Shown here piece after piece: positions 42,463 through 50,700 of a stretch of DNA of 64,000 bases. The translations under genes and the position numbers were made by a program. The notes under the pieces are model-generated. The model saw only the letters and a list, made by a program, of their open reading frames with translations. It was not told the DNA's origin and ran no database searches. The first letter of the stretch is position 1; each line of letters begins with the position of its first letter. The DNA is from Bryobacterales bacterium (GTDB lineage Bacteria > Acidobacteriota > Terriglobia > Bryobacterales > Bryobacteraceae): assembly GCA_003164035.1 (NCBI GenBank), contig PLRS01000052.1, forward strand, positions 71,392 to 135,391, written 5' to 3'.

Positions 42463-45329
42463 GGAAGATCTACCGGTGTCGCACCGGCCAGATCGATGGC
42501 GTTGAACAGGAACTTGAAGGTCCCGTGCGGTTGCGCGCGGAAGGTGATCTCGGGGCCGAACAAGTATACCTTTCCTTTACCCAGACTCGCCTCTACGCCT
42601 TCGACGGCGCCGGACAGGTATTGCTGACCCCACGCCCAACCGCTGCGCAGTGGTTCCGGCGTGGCAAACCAGGCAATTGGGTATGTGTCACGGAGAGCGG
42701 CGTCCGGCGACAGATGAAAAGCGGGGTCGTTGTCGTAGAACACATCGAGCTTCCCTGGCAGGCCGTAGGCAATCGGCAGGGTGTTATCGACGGTGGCTTG
42801 CAGAACCGATCCCGGCACGTAAAACTTCGACGTGGGGAGCCTTTTGGGGCTGCCATCCGGGCCCAATTCGGTGAGTGCGTTGGTAACCGGCAGACCAAGG
42901 ACCGAGCCGAAGCCGGCCGAACTGCCGATGGCCAGCAGCGTTCCGCCGTCTTCGACAAAGCGGCGAAGCGGCGGCGCGGTAGTCGCGAGGGTAACGTTGC
43001 CGATCTCGTCTTTGAATTCATCCGGCACGCTTCTCTGCCCACCTCCACGTCCGCCACGGCCACCGCGTCCGCCGGCCGCATCCGGCCCGCCACCACCGCC
43101 GCCGCGATTTCCGCGGCCCTCGCCGCCGGGAAGACCGCCGCCGGGGAAGATCAATATATCGAATTTGCTCTTGAGGTCGCCGGCATCCAAAGCGGGGCCG
43201 TAGACGCGCTGATAGGTCGTCGGGAAAGCTTGTTCGAACAGCCAGCGGATCTGGCCCGAATCCTGCGACCCGCCGTAGCGGTCCCACAGACCGACACGCA
43301 CGGGGTGCAGTTTGAGGGCGGCGCCGGAAGGCCGGGCCACGGTCGCCTCGAAGCTCAGGCCTATTTCCGCGGCCAGCTTGTCGAGCAGCGCTGCGGTGGA
43401 GGGCCGGGCAGGTATATAAATGGCGCCGGCGGGGTAGGTCTTGCCGTTGGCGGTGAATTCCTTCTTCAGCCAGTAGACGTCTTCTCCGGCCGCCAGGAGG
43501 CGATTGGTGGCGACAAACGAATCGTTAACCTGATGGCTCAGCAGGTAACCCACGGTACCGGCCGCGTGCGAGACTTTTCCGGGCGGGGGCTTCAGCAGGT
43601 CGGGGATCTTTTCGAACGGGCCCTCGAAGCCATCGAGGATACGGTCGAACTGCACACCCATCTGGAAGGCGAGCGTATAGCCGGTGATGTCATAGGGAGG
43701 GCGCGGCGGACCGCCGGGGTAGACGAAATCGTTGGGGTGGTCCTGCGGTTCCAGCATATCGCGGAGATGCGGACGGAAAGCCTGGGCGGCCAATACGATA
43801 TAGGAGCCGGCCGGATACGCTTTGCCGGCGACCTGGAAGTCCCGCGTAGCGCGATCGACCACCACGCCGGCCTTAATCAGCGCGTTGACGAATTTCGTGG
43901 CAGTGAGGAAATCGGGCTGATCCGAAGGAATGATGTAGCCGCGAGGGTCGCGCGCCTCGGGCGTGTGCAACTGTTCCCAGTATTTGAGGGGCAAGCCTTG
44001 GTTGAATCCGCCGCCTCCGCCGGTATCGCCGGCGGGTGCAACCGCGCCGCCGCGCCGGCCCGCACCCGGTTCGTCTTTGGCGTATTGGGCTTCCAGGGCG
44101 GCGATGCGCTTGGGCGTCAGCGTCCAGTAATCCTGGCTGCCGCGCTCGATGGAGTTCTTCCCGGCGCGATAGATCCGGTACAGGAACTCCTCCCGGAAGC
44201 GGGACGCGATGTCGAGAATGGCCCAGTCGGCGGTAAGCAGATAGTCGATGGTCTGGCGCTGGTGCCACTCCTGGCGGGGGCCGATGGGCGCCGGTTGGTC
44301 TCCGTTCGCCAGCAGCTTGTTAGCAACCAGCGGAATGCTGATAGGCGTCGGATTGCCGATGATTTCCGAGAGCAGGCCGATCTGATTGTGGAAGCCCGTG
44401 GTGGTGCGGTCTCCGCCGTTGAACCAGGTGGAGTAGGGGGCGTTGGTGCGCATCACGGCGCCGGGTTTGCCCTCGGCCAGAAAACGTTCATGCACCGCCG
44501 CCGATACCAGGTCGATTCCGATGGGAACCAGCGGGTCCTGGTTGTAATTGAAGGGGTCGCGGAATGGCGCAAAGAACAGCACCGCGCCGGCCGGTCCGGT
44601 CTGGTGCTGGTTGTACATGATCTGGGGAATCCATTCGACGTACATCTGGCGGTTGACGGCTTCGGTTTCGGGCTGATTGGCGATGTAGGAGTCGCGGTTG
44701 TCGTCGTGGCCGACGTATTTCTGGTAAAGGCGCGGAATGCTATTGGTATTGCGAAGTTTCGGATCGCTCTCCCGCATATACCAGTTCGAGACCAGCTCCA
44801 TGCCGTCGGGGTTGATGGGAACCAGCAGCAGAATGTCGTCGTTCAGGATGCGGAGGGTTTCCGCGTCGTTGCGCGTGAGCAGCTCGTAGGTCTCGGTGAA
44901 GAGGGCCTGCGCGTTGACGCATTCGGTAGCGTGGAGGCCGCCGTCGATCCAGACAACCGCCTTGCCCTCGGTAGCGAGAGCGCGGGCCTGTTGGTCAGTC
45001 AAGCCTTCGGCCCGGCCCAGCTTTTGCGAAATCTCCTTGTACCGCGCCAGGTTCTTGAAGTTGCCCGGCGCGGTGATAATCGCCATTACGATCGGGCGAT
45101 CTTCGGCGGTCTTACCAATGGGAACCAGCTTGATGCGGTCGGACTGTTTGACTACGATATTCCAGTAGTCGAGCAACTGAGTGTAGTTGGCCAGAAAATA
45201 GTCGTCGCCGACGGTGTACCCGCCGAATTTCGGTTCCGTGATCGCCTTTTGCGCATACACGATGCCGCTTATAGCCAGAATGAGGGCGGCCAGCCGTGGC
45301 GCGCCCGATCTTCGTGTGCTGATTTGCAT
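42459..45329 (-). CDS. Secreted M14-type metallocarboxypeptidase with extra C-terminal domain
   Basis: About 956 residues. A signal peptide (MQISTRRSGAPRLAALILAISGIVYAQ) precedes a zinc carboxypeptidase domain (about 30-400): KLVPIGKTAEDRPIVM, GGLHATECVNAQAL (HxxE zinc ligands), LLVPINPDGMELVSNWYM, and NQHQTGP (second His). The C-terminal half has a GATase-like/flavodoxin-like segment (FDILIFPGGGLPGG, LLAIGSSAGFGS) with a Gly/Arg-rich insert (GRGNRGGGGGGPDAAGGRG). This long form is typical of Acidobacteria. It could trim peptides. ATG 45329 follows AAGGAAAG. It is probably last in the seven-gene operon beginning at 57124. Confidence 0.88.
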   Translation of the reverse strand: MQISTRRSGAPRLAALILAISGIVYAQKAITEPKFGGYTVGDDYFLANYTQLLDYWNIVVKQSDRIKLVPIGKTAEDRPIVMAIITAPGNFKNLARYKEISQKLGRAEGLTDQQARALATEGKAVVWIDGGLHATECVNAQALFTETYELLTRNDAETLRILNDDILLLVPINPDGMELVSNWYMRESDPKLRNTNSIPRLYQKYVGHDDNRDSYIANQPETEAVNRQMYVEWIPQIMYNQHQTGPAGAVLFFAPFRDPFNYNQDPLVPIGIDLVSAAVHERFLAEGKPGAVMRTNAPYSTWFNGGDRTTTGFHNQIGLLSEIIGNPTPISIPLVANKLLANGDQPAPIGPRQEWHQRQTIDYLLTADWAILDIASRFREEFLYRIYRAGKNSIERGSQDYWTLTPKRIAALEAQYAKDEPGAGRRGGAVAPAGDTGGGGGFNQGLPLKYWEQLHTPEARDPRGYIIPSDQPDFLTATKFVNALIKAGVVVDRATRDFQVAGKAYPAGSYIVLAAQAFRPHLRDMLEPQDHPNDFVYPGGPPRPPYDITGYTLAFQMGVQFDRILDGFEGPFEKIPDLLKPPPGKVSHAAGTVGYLLSHQVNDSFVATNRLLAAGEDVYWLKKEFTANGKTYPAGAIYIPARPSTAALLDKLAAEIGLSFEATVARPSGAALKLHPVRVGLWDRYGGSQDSGQIRWLFEQAFPTTYQRVYGPALDAGDLKSKFDILIFPGGGLPGGEGRGNRGGGGGGPDAAGGRGGRGGRGGGQRSVPDEFKDEIGNVTLATTAPPLRRFVEDGGTLLAIGSSAGFGSVLGLPVTNALTELGPDGSPKRLPTSKFYVPGSVLQATVDNTLPIAYGLPGKLDVFYDNDPAFHLSPDAALRDTYPIAWFATPEPLRSGWAWGQQYLSGAVEGVEASLGKGKVYLFGPEITFRAQPHGTFKFLFNAIDLAGATPVDLP

Positions 45330-45453
45330 GAGGAATCTTTCCTTGCTTAAGGTTTCTTTTCGGCCTCGGCCCTTGACGGCAAGCGAACCGGGGCGAATGC
45401 CAAAACAGAGGTGGATGGCATCGTCGATCGGTTTCCGGCTGAGTTGGATCAAA

Positions 45454-46767
45454 TCATAGGCGGTCCCTCATCGTCACCAACGGCGTTTCCCCGTCGATGG
45501 AAAGCGGCGTGACCGGGTCGATCAGAGTCCAGCACACCGCGCCCAAGCCGTAGATCGCCGCCGAACACCAGAAGGCGACGTTCCATCCATTGCGGGTGGA
45601 GGAGAGCAAAAGGCCCATGACCGCGGGGGCGACGCTGCCTCCGAAATGACCCAGCATGTTCATGAAGCCGGAAACCGTGCCGACGTGCTCGCCGCCGATA
45701 TCCATGGCGGTCGTCCAGGAAATGGGCCCACTGAATTCCGCCGCGAAACTCGAAAGGCTGAGCACACCCAGAGCCAGCACCGGCTGGGAAATCCAGGTGA
45801 ACAACAACAGCAGCGCTCCCGCTCCGCCGTAGGCGACGTAGGCGAGCAGCCGCCGGGCACGCGAAACGCTATCCAGGCGGACGACCAGCGCCGAAAGCGC
45901 ACAGCCACCCACCAGGCTTCCCAGGCCGGCCGTGAGCAGGGGCAGACCGGCGGCCAGTGAGCCGTGGCGCAGATCCAACCCGCGCGCCTGGTACAGGTAG
46001 AGGGGCAGCCAGGTAATGTAGAAGTAGAATCCGTAGTAGTGGCAAAACCATTGCGCCCCGAGCGCCCACAGGCTCCGGGCGCGAACCAGCTTGCCCCATT
46101 CCACCGCGTGGCCACTCGCGGGCCCGCCGGCGGCGGGTCGCCCGGGCGGGTCGTCCCGGTACCACCACCAGAAGGCCAATCCCCACACCAGGCCCAACAT
46201 GCCCAACATCAGAAATGTTCTGCGCCAGCCCACCCAGCCGGACAGCGCGGCGAACATTACCGGGGTAATCGCCGCGCCCCATCTCGCCGCCGCCGCTTTG
46301 ACGCCTTCGGCCGAGTTGCGTTCGCGCGGCGTCAGCCATGTGCGGAACACGCGTGCCAGCCCTGGGAAGCATCCCGATTCGCCGGCGCCGAACAGCAGCC
46401 GCGTAACGGCCAGGGACGGAAAATTCCAGGCCCAACCGGTGGCGGCCGTGAACAAAGACCACCACAAAACTACCCGCGTCAGCAGGCGGCGCGCGCCGAA
46501 GCGGTCGCACAGCCAGCCGCTGGGGATCTCGCAGGCCGCATAGGTGAATCCGAACGCCGAAAACACCAGGCCCATCTGGAACGGCGTGAGATGCAGCTCG
46601 CGCGAGATGGCCGGCGCCGCCTGGCCGATGGCGGCGCGATCGACGAACGAGAGAAGCGCGAGCGAAGCGCCGAACAGCACGATTCTGTGCCGCACTCGCG
46701 CCTCGATCGGCTGGATGACGGGAGGGTCGGCCGATACGATCGAATCGCGGCTGAACGTTCCGGTCAC
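45454..46767 (-). CDS. MFS transporter (anion:cation symporter type)
   Basis: A 437-residue 12-helix major facilitator. Motif A is visible after helix 2 (GWLCDRFGARRLLTR); other markers are FVDRAAIGQAAPAI at helix 1 and RLLFGAGESGCFPG at helix 4, which resemble the ACS family (hexuronate, tartrate, galactonate transporters). It probably imports an organic anion with protons. Its start overlaps the stop of the creatininase gene by ATGA, indicating tight co-expression. Confidence 0.9.
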   Translation of the reverse strand: MTGTFSRDSIVSADPPVIQPIEARVRHRIVLFGASLALLSFVDRAAIGQAAPAISRELHLTPFQMGLVFSAFGFTYAACEIPSGWLCDRFGARRLLTRVVLWWSLFTAATGWAWNFPSLAVTRLLFGAGESGCFPGLARVFRTWLTPRERNSAEGVKAAAARWGAAITPVMFAALSGWVGWRRTFLMLGMLGLVWGLAFWWWYRDDPPGRPAAGGPASGHAVEWGKLVRARSLWALGAQWFCHYYGFYFYITWLPLYLYQARGLDLRHGSLAAGLPLLTAGLGSLVGGCALSALVVRLDSVSRARRLLAYVAYGGAGALLLLFTWISQPVLALGVLSLSSFAAEFSGPISWTTAMDIGGEHVGTVSGFMNMLGHFGGSVAPAVMGLLLSSTRNGWNVAFWCSAAIYGLGAVCWTLIDPVTPLSIDGETPLVTMRDRL

Positions 46768-47621
46768 TGCTGCGTCCCGGTTGACGCGGGCCCGAGAAGC
46801 TGGCGGATCTGTGCCACCGCGTAGTCGACTTTCATGTCGACCACTTTCCTGCCGATTTCGACCGACGCGCGGCGCGCATCGCCGCTGATGCCGTTATTGA
46901 CGCGTTTGGCATTGGGATCGCGCGGCTCGCCCGGCTTGCGCACGGGGTCGCCCACGGCATCGGGGATTTCCTCTTTTCGCACCCAGCCGCTATCGCCGCC
47001 GAGATAGAGAAGCTCCGAGGTGTCCTTGATGCTGGCGTGGGCGCCGACCGGGAGATGGTTGTCCTCCAGCCACTGGTCGAAGTCCTTGCCGACTTTGGCG
47101 TAGACATCGCCGCAATAAACCACGCGAATGCCCTTGGCCGAGTATTTGGCATCCAGCTTGGCCGCCACTTCGCGCAGTTGCTGCTGCCCGCCGCCGTGGT
47201 CGCCCAGCAGGACCACGTTCTTGAACCCGTTGCGGATCATCTGCTCGGCAACCTCTTCGTTCAGGGACGCAAATAACGGGCCGCTGATGCCGATGGTGCC
47301 GGGGAGCGCGGGGTTGGCGTTGTTGAGCGAGTAGGGGACCACGGGAGCCAGAATGGCATTGCCCAGCTTTGCCGCGATGCGAATCCCGACTTCATGCGCC
47401 ACCAGAGTGTGCGCGCCATTGGTGCCTTGCGGGCCGCGCTGTTCGGTGCCGCCATTGAAGATCAGCGCGGTGGTTCTGCCTTGATCGAGGGCGGCCTTCA
47501 CCTCGACCCAGGTCATCTTTTCGAAATCGACCGGCGCGGGAGCGGTTTGGGAGCGCGCGGGTACGGCCATGAGAGCCGTGGCCCAGAGCGCCGCCGAGAA
47601 GAAAGAGGTGCGAAGAAGCAT
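46764..47621 (-). CDS. Exported creatininase-family amidohydrolase
   Basis: A 285-residue protein: signal peptide (LLRTSFFSAALWATALMAVPARSQ), then a creatinine amidohydrolase fold, with FNGGTEQRGPQG (Glu ligand), HTLVAHEVGIRIA (His), GFKNVVLLGDHGGGQQQL (Asp-His ligands) and a late NNGISGDARRAS. Creatininase family members hydrolyse cyclic or acyl amide bonds with a binuclear metal. Export is unusual for the classical enzymes but frequent in this lineage. The ATG at 47621 has TAAGGAGA upstream. Confidence 0.88.
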   Translation of the reverse strand: MLLRTSFFSAALWATALMAVPARSQTAPAPVDFEKMTWVEVKAALDQGRTTALIFNGGTEQRGPQGTNGAHTLVAHEVGIRIAAKLGNAILAPVVPYSLNNANPALPGTIGISGPLFASLNEEVAEQMIRNGFKNVVLLGDHGGGQQQLREVAAKLDAKYSAKGIRVVYCGDVYAKVGKDFDQWLEDNHLPVGAHASIKDTSELLYLGGDSGWVRKEEIPDAVGDPVRKPGEPRDPNAKRVNNGISGDARRASVEIGRKVVDMKVDYAVAQIRQLLGPASTGTQQ

Positions 47622-47643
47622 CGATATGGGTCTCCTTAAAGTT

Positions 47644-49245
47644 TCAGCGGGTGGCTTTCGGAGCCCCCGCGATAGGGACTTCGGCCGGCGGCGCTCCCAG
47701 TTTTTCGAGCAGGGCGATGGTGTCGGGATGTTCCATGGGCAAGTGGGCATTGACCATGGGACCGTTGGCCATGTCCGTGACGGTTTGGCCTTTCTTGCTG
47801 CGAACGTCCAGCTTGGCGCCTTTTTCCACCAGGAATTCAACCACGTCGTTATCGCCCCGGTAAGCCGCGCCGTGCAGTGCGGTGTAGTTGTAGATATCGT
47901 GAGCGTTGACGTCGGCGCCCAGCTCCACGCAATACTTCACCGTGGCCAGCCACGCGCCGGGGACGTTGCGAGAGGAATTCGCACCCCATCCCAGACCCGC
48001 GGCCGCCATCAGCGGCGTCACACCCTCTTCGGTTGCGAGATTGGGATCGGCGCCGTACCGCACCAGCAGGCGCATGGCTGTAACGTCGCTCGATTGTGCC
48101 GCGCGCCAGAAAGCCGTCGCGCCTTTCTTGTCCACCCACTCCTGATTGTGCGATGTCGGCCGGAACCAAAGCGTCTTGGCAAGCTGTGCGTTGGGCTTGG
48201 CGCCGTGCTCCAGCAGGATGCTCATCAGCGCCAGATAGCCGGTCTTTTCCTGAGTGGTGATGGGGTTCGGTCCCCAGCCGACCTGGGCCCATTCGGTGTC
48301 TTCGGCGGCATAGAGCGGCGTCAGTCCATCCATGTTGGCGAGGTTCGTATCGGCGCCGTGTTCCACCAGGTAAGCCGCCAGATCGTAGTGGCCGTTGGCG
48401 ACGGCGATCGTCAGCGGACTGGTCTGGTCGCCGTCCGAGACCTGGTTGATGGCGGCGCCCGAATCGAGCAGCGCCCGAACCGCCTCGGTGTTGCCGTTGC
48501 GCGCCGCCAGCAACAACGCCGTCATTCCGCCCATGACGGTAGCCGCCGCCCCGCGCGCCTGGCCGCCGGCGGCACCGCGCCCGCCCCTTCCGCCCGTGCG
48601 CGCCGCCGCTCCACCGCGCCCGGCGGCACCATTGCCGGCGGCGGCCGGCAGCGGATTGCCATCTTCATCGAAGCGCGGACGCCCGAGCTTCACCACGCGG
48701 CTGGTCACGGCGGCGTCCGCGCCTCGCGCCAGCAGCAGACGGATCGCCGCGGCACGATTCTCGGCCGCCGCAAACATCAGCGCCGTCTCGCCGCGCGCGG
48801 CTTCCCTGGCATTGGGCTGGGCGCCGCGATCGAGCAACGTCCCGACCGCCTCCGCGCTGCCGGAAGAAGCCGCCAGCATCAGAGGAGTAGCGCCGTTGGT
48901 GGCCGCGGCGTTGGCGTCCGCACCGGCCTTCAAAAGGGCCGCGATCAAAGCCGCGTCGCCAGTGGTGCTGGCCAACGCCAATGGCGTAATGGCGCCCACG
49001 CGGGTCACGGCTTTTGCGTTGGCGCCGGCGGCGATCAATTGGCGCGCAAGCCCGGTGTCGTCGTGCGCCGACGCCCAGTGGAGCGCCGTCATACCCTCGC
49101 CATCAGTCTGGTTGGGGTCCACCTTCCGGGACAACAGAAGCCGCACGGCGTCGGTGTCGCCCTGCCGCGCCGCATCCACCAGGTTTAATTCCGACGCGGC
49201 GGCGGGCAGCAGCGCCAGTGCCAGCATTCCCAACGATCGTTTCAT
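47644..49245 (-). CDS. Exported ankyrin-repeat protein
   Basis: A 533-residue protein with a signal peptide (SLGMLALALLPAAAS) and about ten ankyrin repeats, e.g. NLVDAARQGDTDAVRLLLSRKVDPNQTDGEGMTALHWA and NGATPLMLAASSGSAEAVGTLLDRGAQPN. A Gly/Ala/Arg-rich insert (about 200-240) interrupts the array. Ankyrin repeats mediate protein contacts; a periplasmic scaffold is inferred. It lies between DUF1552 and creatininase genes with 15- and 22-base gaps. Confidence 0.9.
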   Translation of the reverse strand: MKRSLGMLALALLPAAASELNLVDAARQGDTDAVRLLLSRKVDPNQTDGEGMTALHWASAHDDTGLARQLIAAGANAKAVTRVGAITPLALASTTGDAALIAALLKAGADANAAATNGATPLMLAASSGSAEAVGTLLDRGAQPNAREAARGETALMFAAAENRAAAIRLLLARGADAAVTSRVVKLGRPRFDEDGNPLPAAAGNGAAGRGGAAARTGGRGGRGAAGGQARGAAATVMGGMTALLLAARNGNTEAVRALLDSGAAINQVSDGDQTSPLTIAVANGHYDLAAYLVEHGADTNLANMDGLTPLYAAEDTEWAQVGWGPNPITTQEKTGYLALMSILLEHGAKPNAQLAKTLWFRPTSHNQEWVDKKGATAFWRAAQSSDVTAMRLLVRYGADPNLATEEGVTPLMAAAGLGWGANSSRNVPGAWLATVKYCVELGADVNAHDIYNYTALHGAAYRGDNDVVEFLVEKGAKLDVRSKKGQTVTDMANGPMVNAHLPMEHPDTIALLEKLGAPPAEVPIAGAPKATR

Positions 49246-49260
49246 GCTTCTCCTCCAGCC

Positions 49261-50637
49261 CTAGATCGCCACCAGTCCATTGCTGTCGCCGATGCTTTCG
49301 ACGTCCTCCACACCCAGCTTGTGCAGCAACGTCAGGAGCACGTTCGCCATCGGCGTTCCGGGCGCGCAGCGCAAGTGCAGATTGCCGCGGAGCCGGCCGC
49401 CGGCGTGCCCCGCCAGGAATAGCGGCACACGCTTGTGGTCGTGAATGTGGGAGTCGCCCATCGGGCTTCCGTAGAGCACCACGGCATGGTCCAGCAGGTT
49501 GCCGTCGCCATCCGGCGTATTCTTCAGCTTGTCGATAAAGTACGCCACTTTGCCGACATGATACTGGTTCAACTTGGCGAACTCGGCGATGGTCTCGGGT
49601 TTTTCGCCGTGGTGCGACAGGGCGTGGAAGGGGGTCTTCACGCCGCTTACCGGGTACACCCGGGAGCTGACGTCGCGGCTCATTTTGAAAGAAGCGACGC
49701 GCGTCACCCCGGACATGAAAGCCAATGCCTGCAGGTCGAACATCAGGCGCACGTGCTCTTCGAACGAGTCGGGCACACCCACGGGAGCTTCCGGCAGCGC
49801 CCGAGCCTCGCCGCTGGCATTATACTTCTCGATCCGCTCGATGCGCCGCTCCACCTCGCGCACGTCGTCCAGATAGTCGTTCAACCGGCTTCGGTCGGAT
49901 GGGCCCAGGTCCCGCTCCAGCCGCGGAATTTCGTGCACGATCCGGTCGAGGATGCCGCGGTCCGCTTGACGGCGCTCCAGCCGCTCCCCCGCCGTTGCGC
50001 CGTCCCCGAACAGGCGTTCGAAAACCACGCGCGGGTCCATCTCCATTGGCAGCGGCGTGGTAGGCGACGCCCACGAAATGGTGTTGGCGTAGACGCAGCT
50101 ATAGCCGTAACCGCAAGCACCCGATAGCGAACCAACGTCCTCGATGCAGAGCTGGATCGAGGGCAGCGGCGTATCCTGACCGAATTTCTGGGCATAGATC
50201 TGGTCGATCGACGCCCCGAGCAGGATGTCCGACCCTTCGGTCATTTTGGGATGCGCGGCGGTAAGGAAAACCGCCGAGGAGCGGGTGTGGTCGGCGCCTT
50301 CCTCGGATGGGGAAAGCGCCCGCGCGTTGTTGAGGTCGGTATCGCTGACGATGGTCACATATTCGCGATACGGTTCGAGCGATTGGAGGGTCGGCGTGAA
50401 TTCGAAGTCGGGGCCATCCTTCGCCGGCGACCAGTAGTGCTTGGCGCCGCCGTCGAGGGTGCTGCCGGCCGCGCCATGAACGATTTCGATGGCTGCAAGA
50501 CGCGGCTGCGGTGCAGCGGCCGTCTTCCGCAGCGGCGTCTGTGCCGGCACCATGGAATCGAGCAGAGGCAAGGCGATGGATACGCCGATGCCGCGAAGGA
50601 CCTCGCGGCGGGAGAGATGTTTTCGTGTGACAAACAT
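49261..50637 (-). CDS. DUF1552 Tat-exported protein
   Basis: A 458-residue exported protein with a twin-arginine-like leader (HLSRREVLRGIGVSIALPLLDSM). The body contains ADHTRSSAVFLTAAHP, TLIQL-type strands, PLPMEMDPRVVFERLFGDG, SDRSRLNDYLDDVREVERRIERIEKY and HHGEKPETIAEFAKLN, matching DUF1552, an alkaline-phosphatase-like uncharacterised family. These proteins nearly always accompany DUF1592/DUF1587 haem proteins, as here. Biochemical role unknown. Confidence 0.92.
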   Translation of the reverse strand: MFVTRKHLSRREVLRGIGVSIALPLLDSMVPAQTPLRKTAAAPQPRLAAIEIVHGAAGSTLDGGAKHYWSPAKDGPDFEFTPTLQSLEPYREYVTIVSDTDLNNARALSPSEEGADHTRSSAVFLTAAHPKMTEGSDILLGASIDQIYAQKFGQDTPLPSIQLCIEDVGSLSGACGYGYSCVYANTISWASPTTPLPMEMDPRVVFERLFGDGATAGERLERRQADRGILDRIVHEIPRLERDLGPSDRSRLNDYLDDVREVERRIERIEKYNASGEARALPEAPVGVPDSFEEHVRLMFDLQALAFMSGVTRVASFKMSRDVSSRVYPVSGVKTPFHALSHHGEKPETIAEFAKLNQYHVGKVAYFIDKLKNTPDGDGNLLDHAVVLYGSPMGDSHIHDHKRVPLFLAGHAGGRLRGNLHLRCAPGTPMANVLLTLLHKLGVEDVESIGDSNGLVAI

Positions 50638-50700
50638 GATTCGGTTCCTCGGATCGCTTTCACTTACTACTCAACCGCTCACTAAGTACTTGCTCAGCGG

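Noticed and set aside
42525-45350. 941-codon plus-strand frame opposite the M14 peptidase
   Set aside because: No recognisable domain; the minus strand has HxxE and carboxypeptidase signatures and a ribosome site.
47569-49188. 539-codon plus-strand frame opposite the ankyrin gene
   Set aside because: Mirror of the periodic ankyrin codons; apparent repeats in it derive from the ankyrin repeats.
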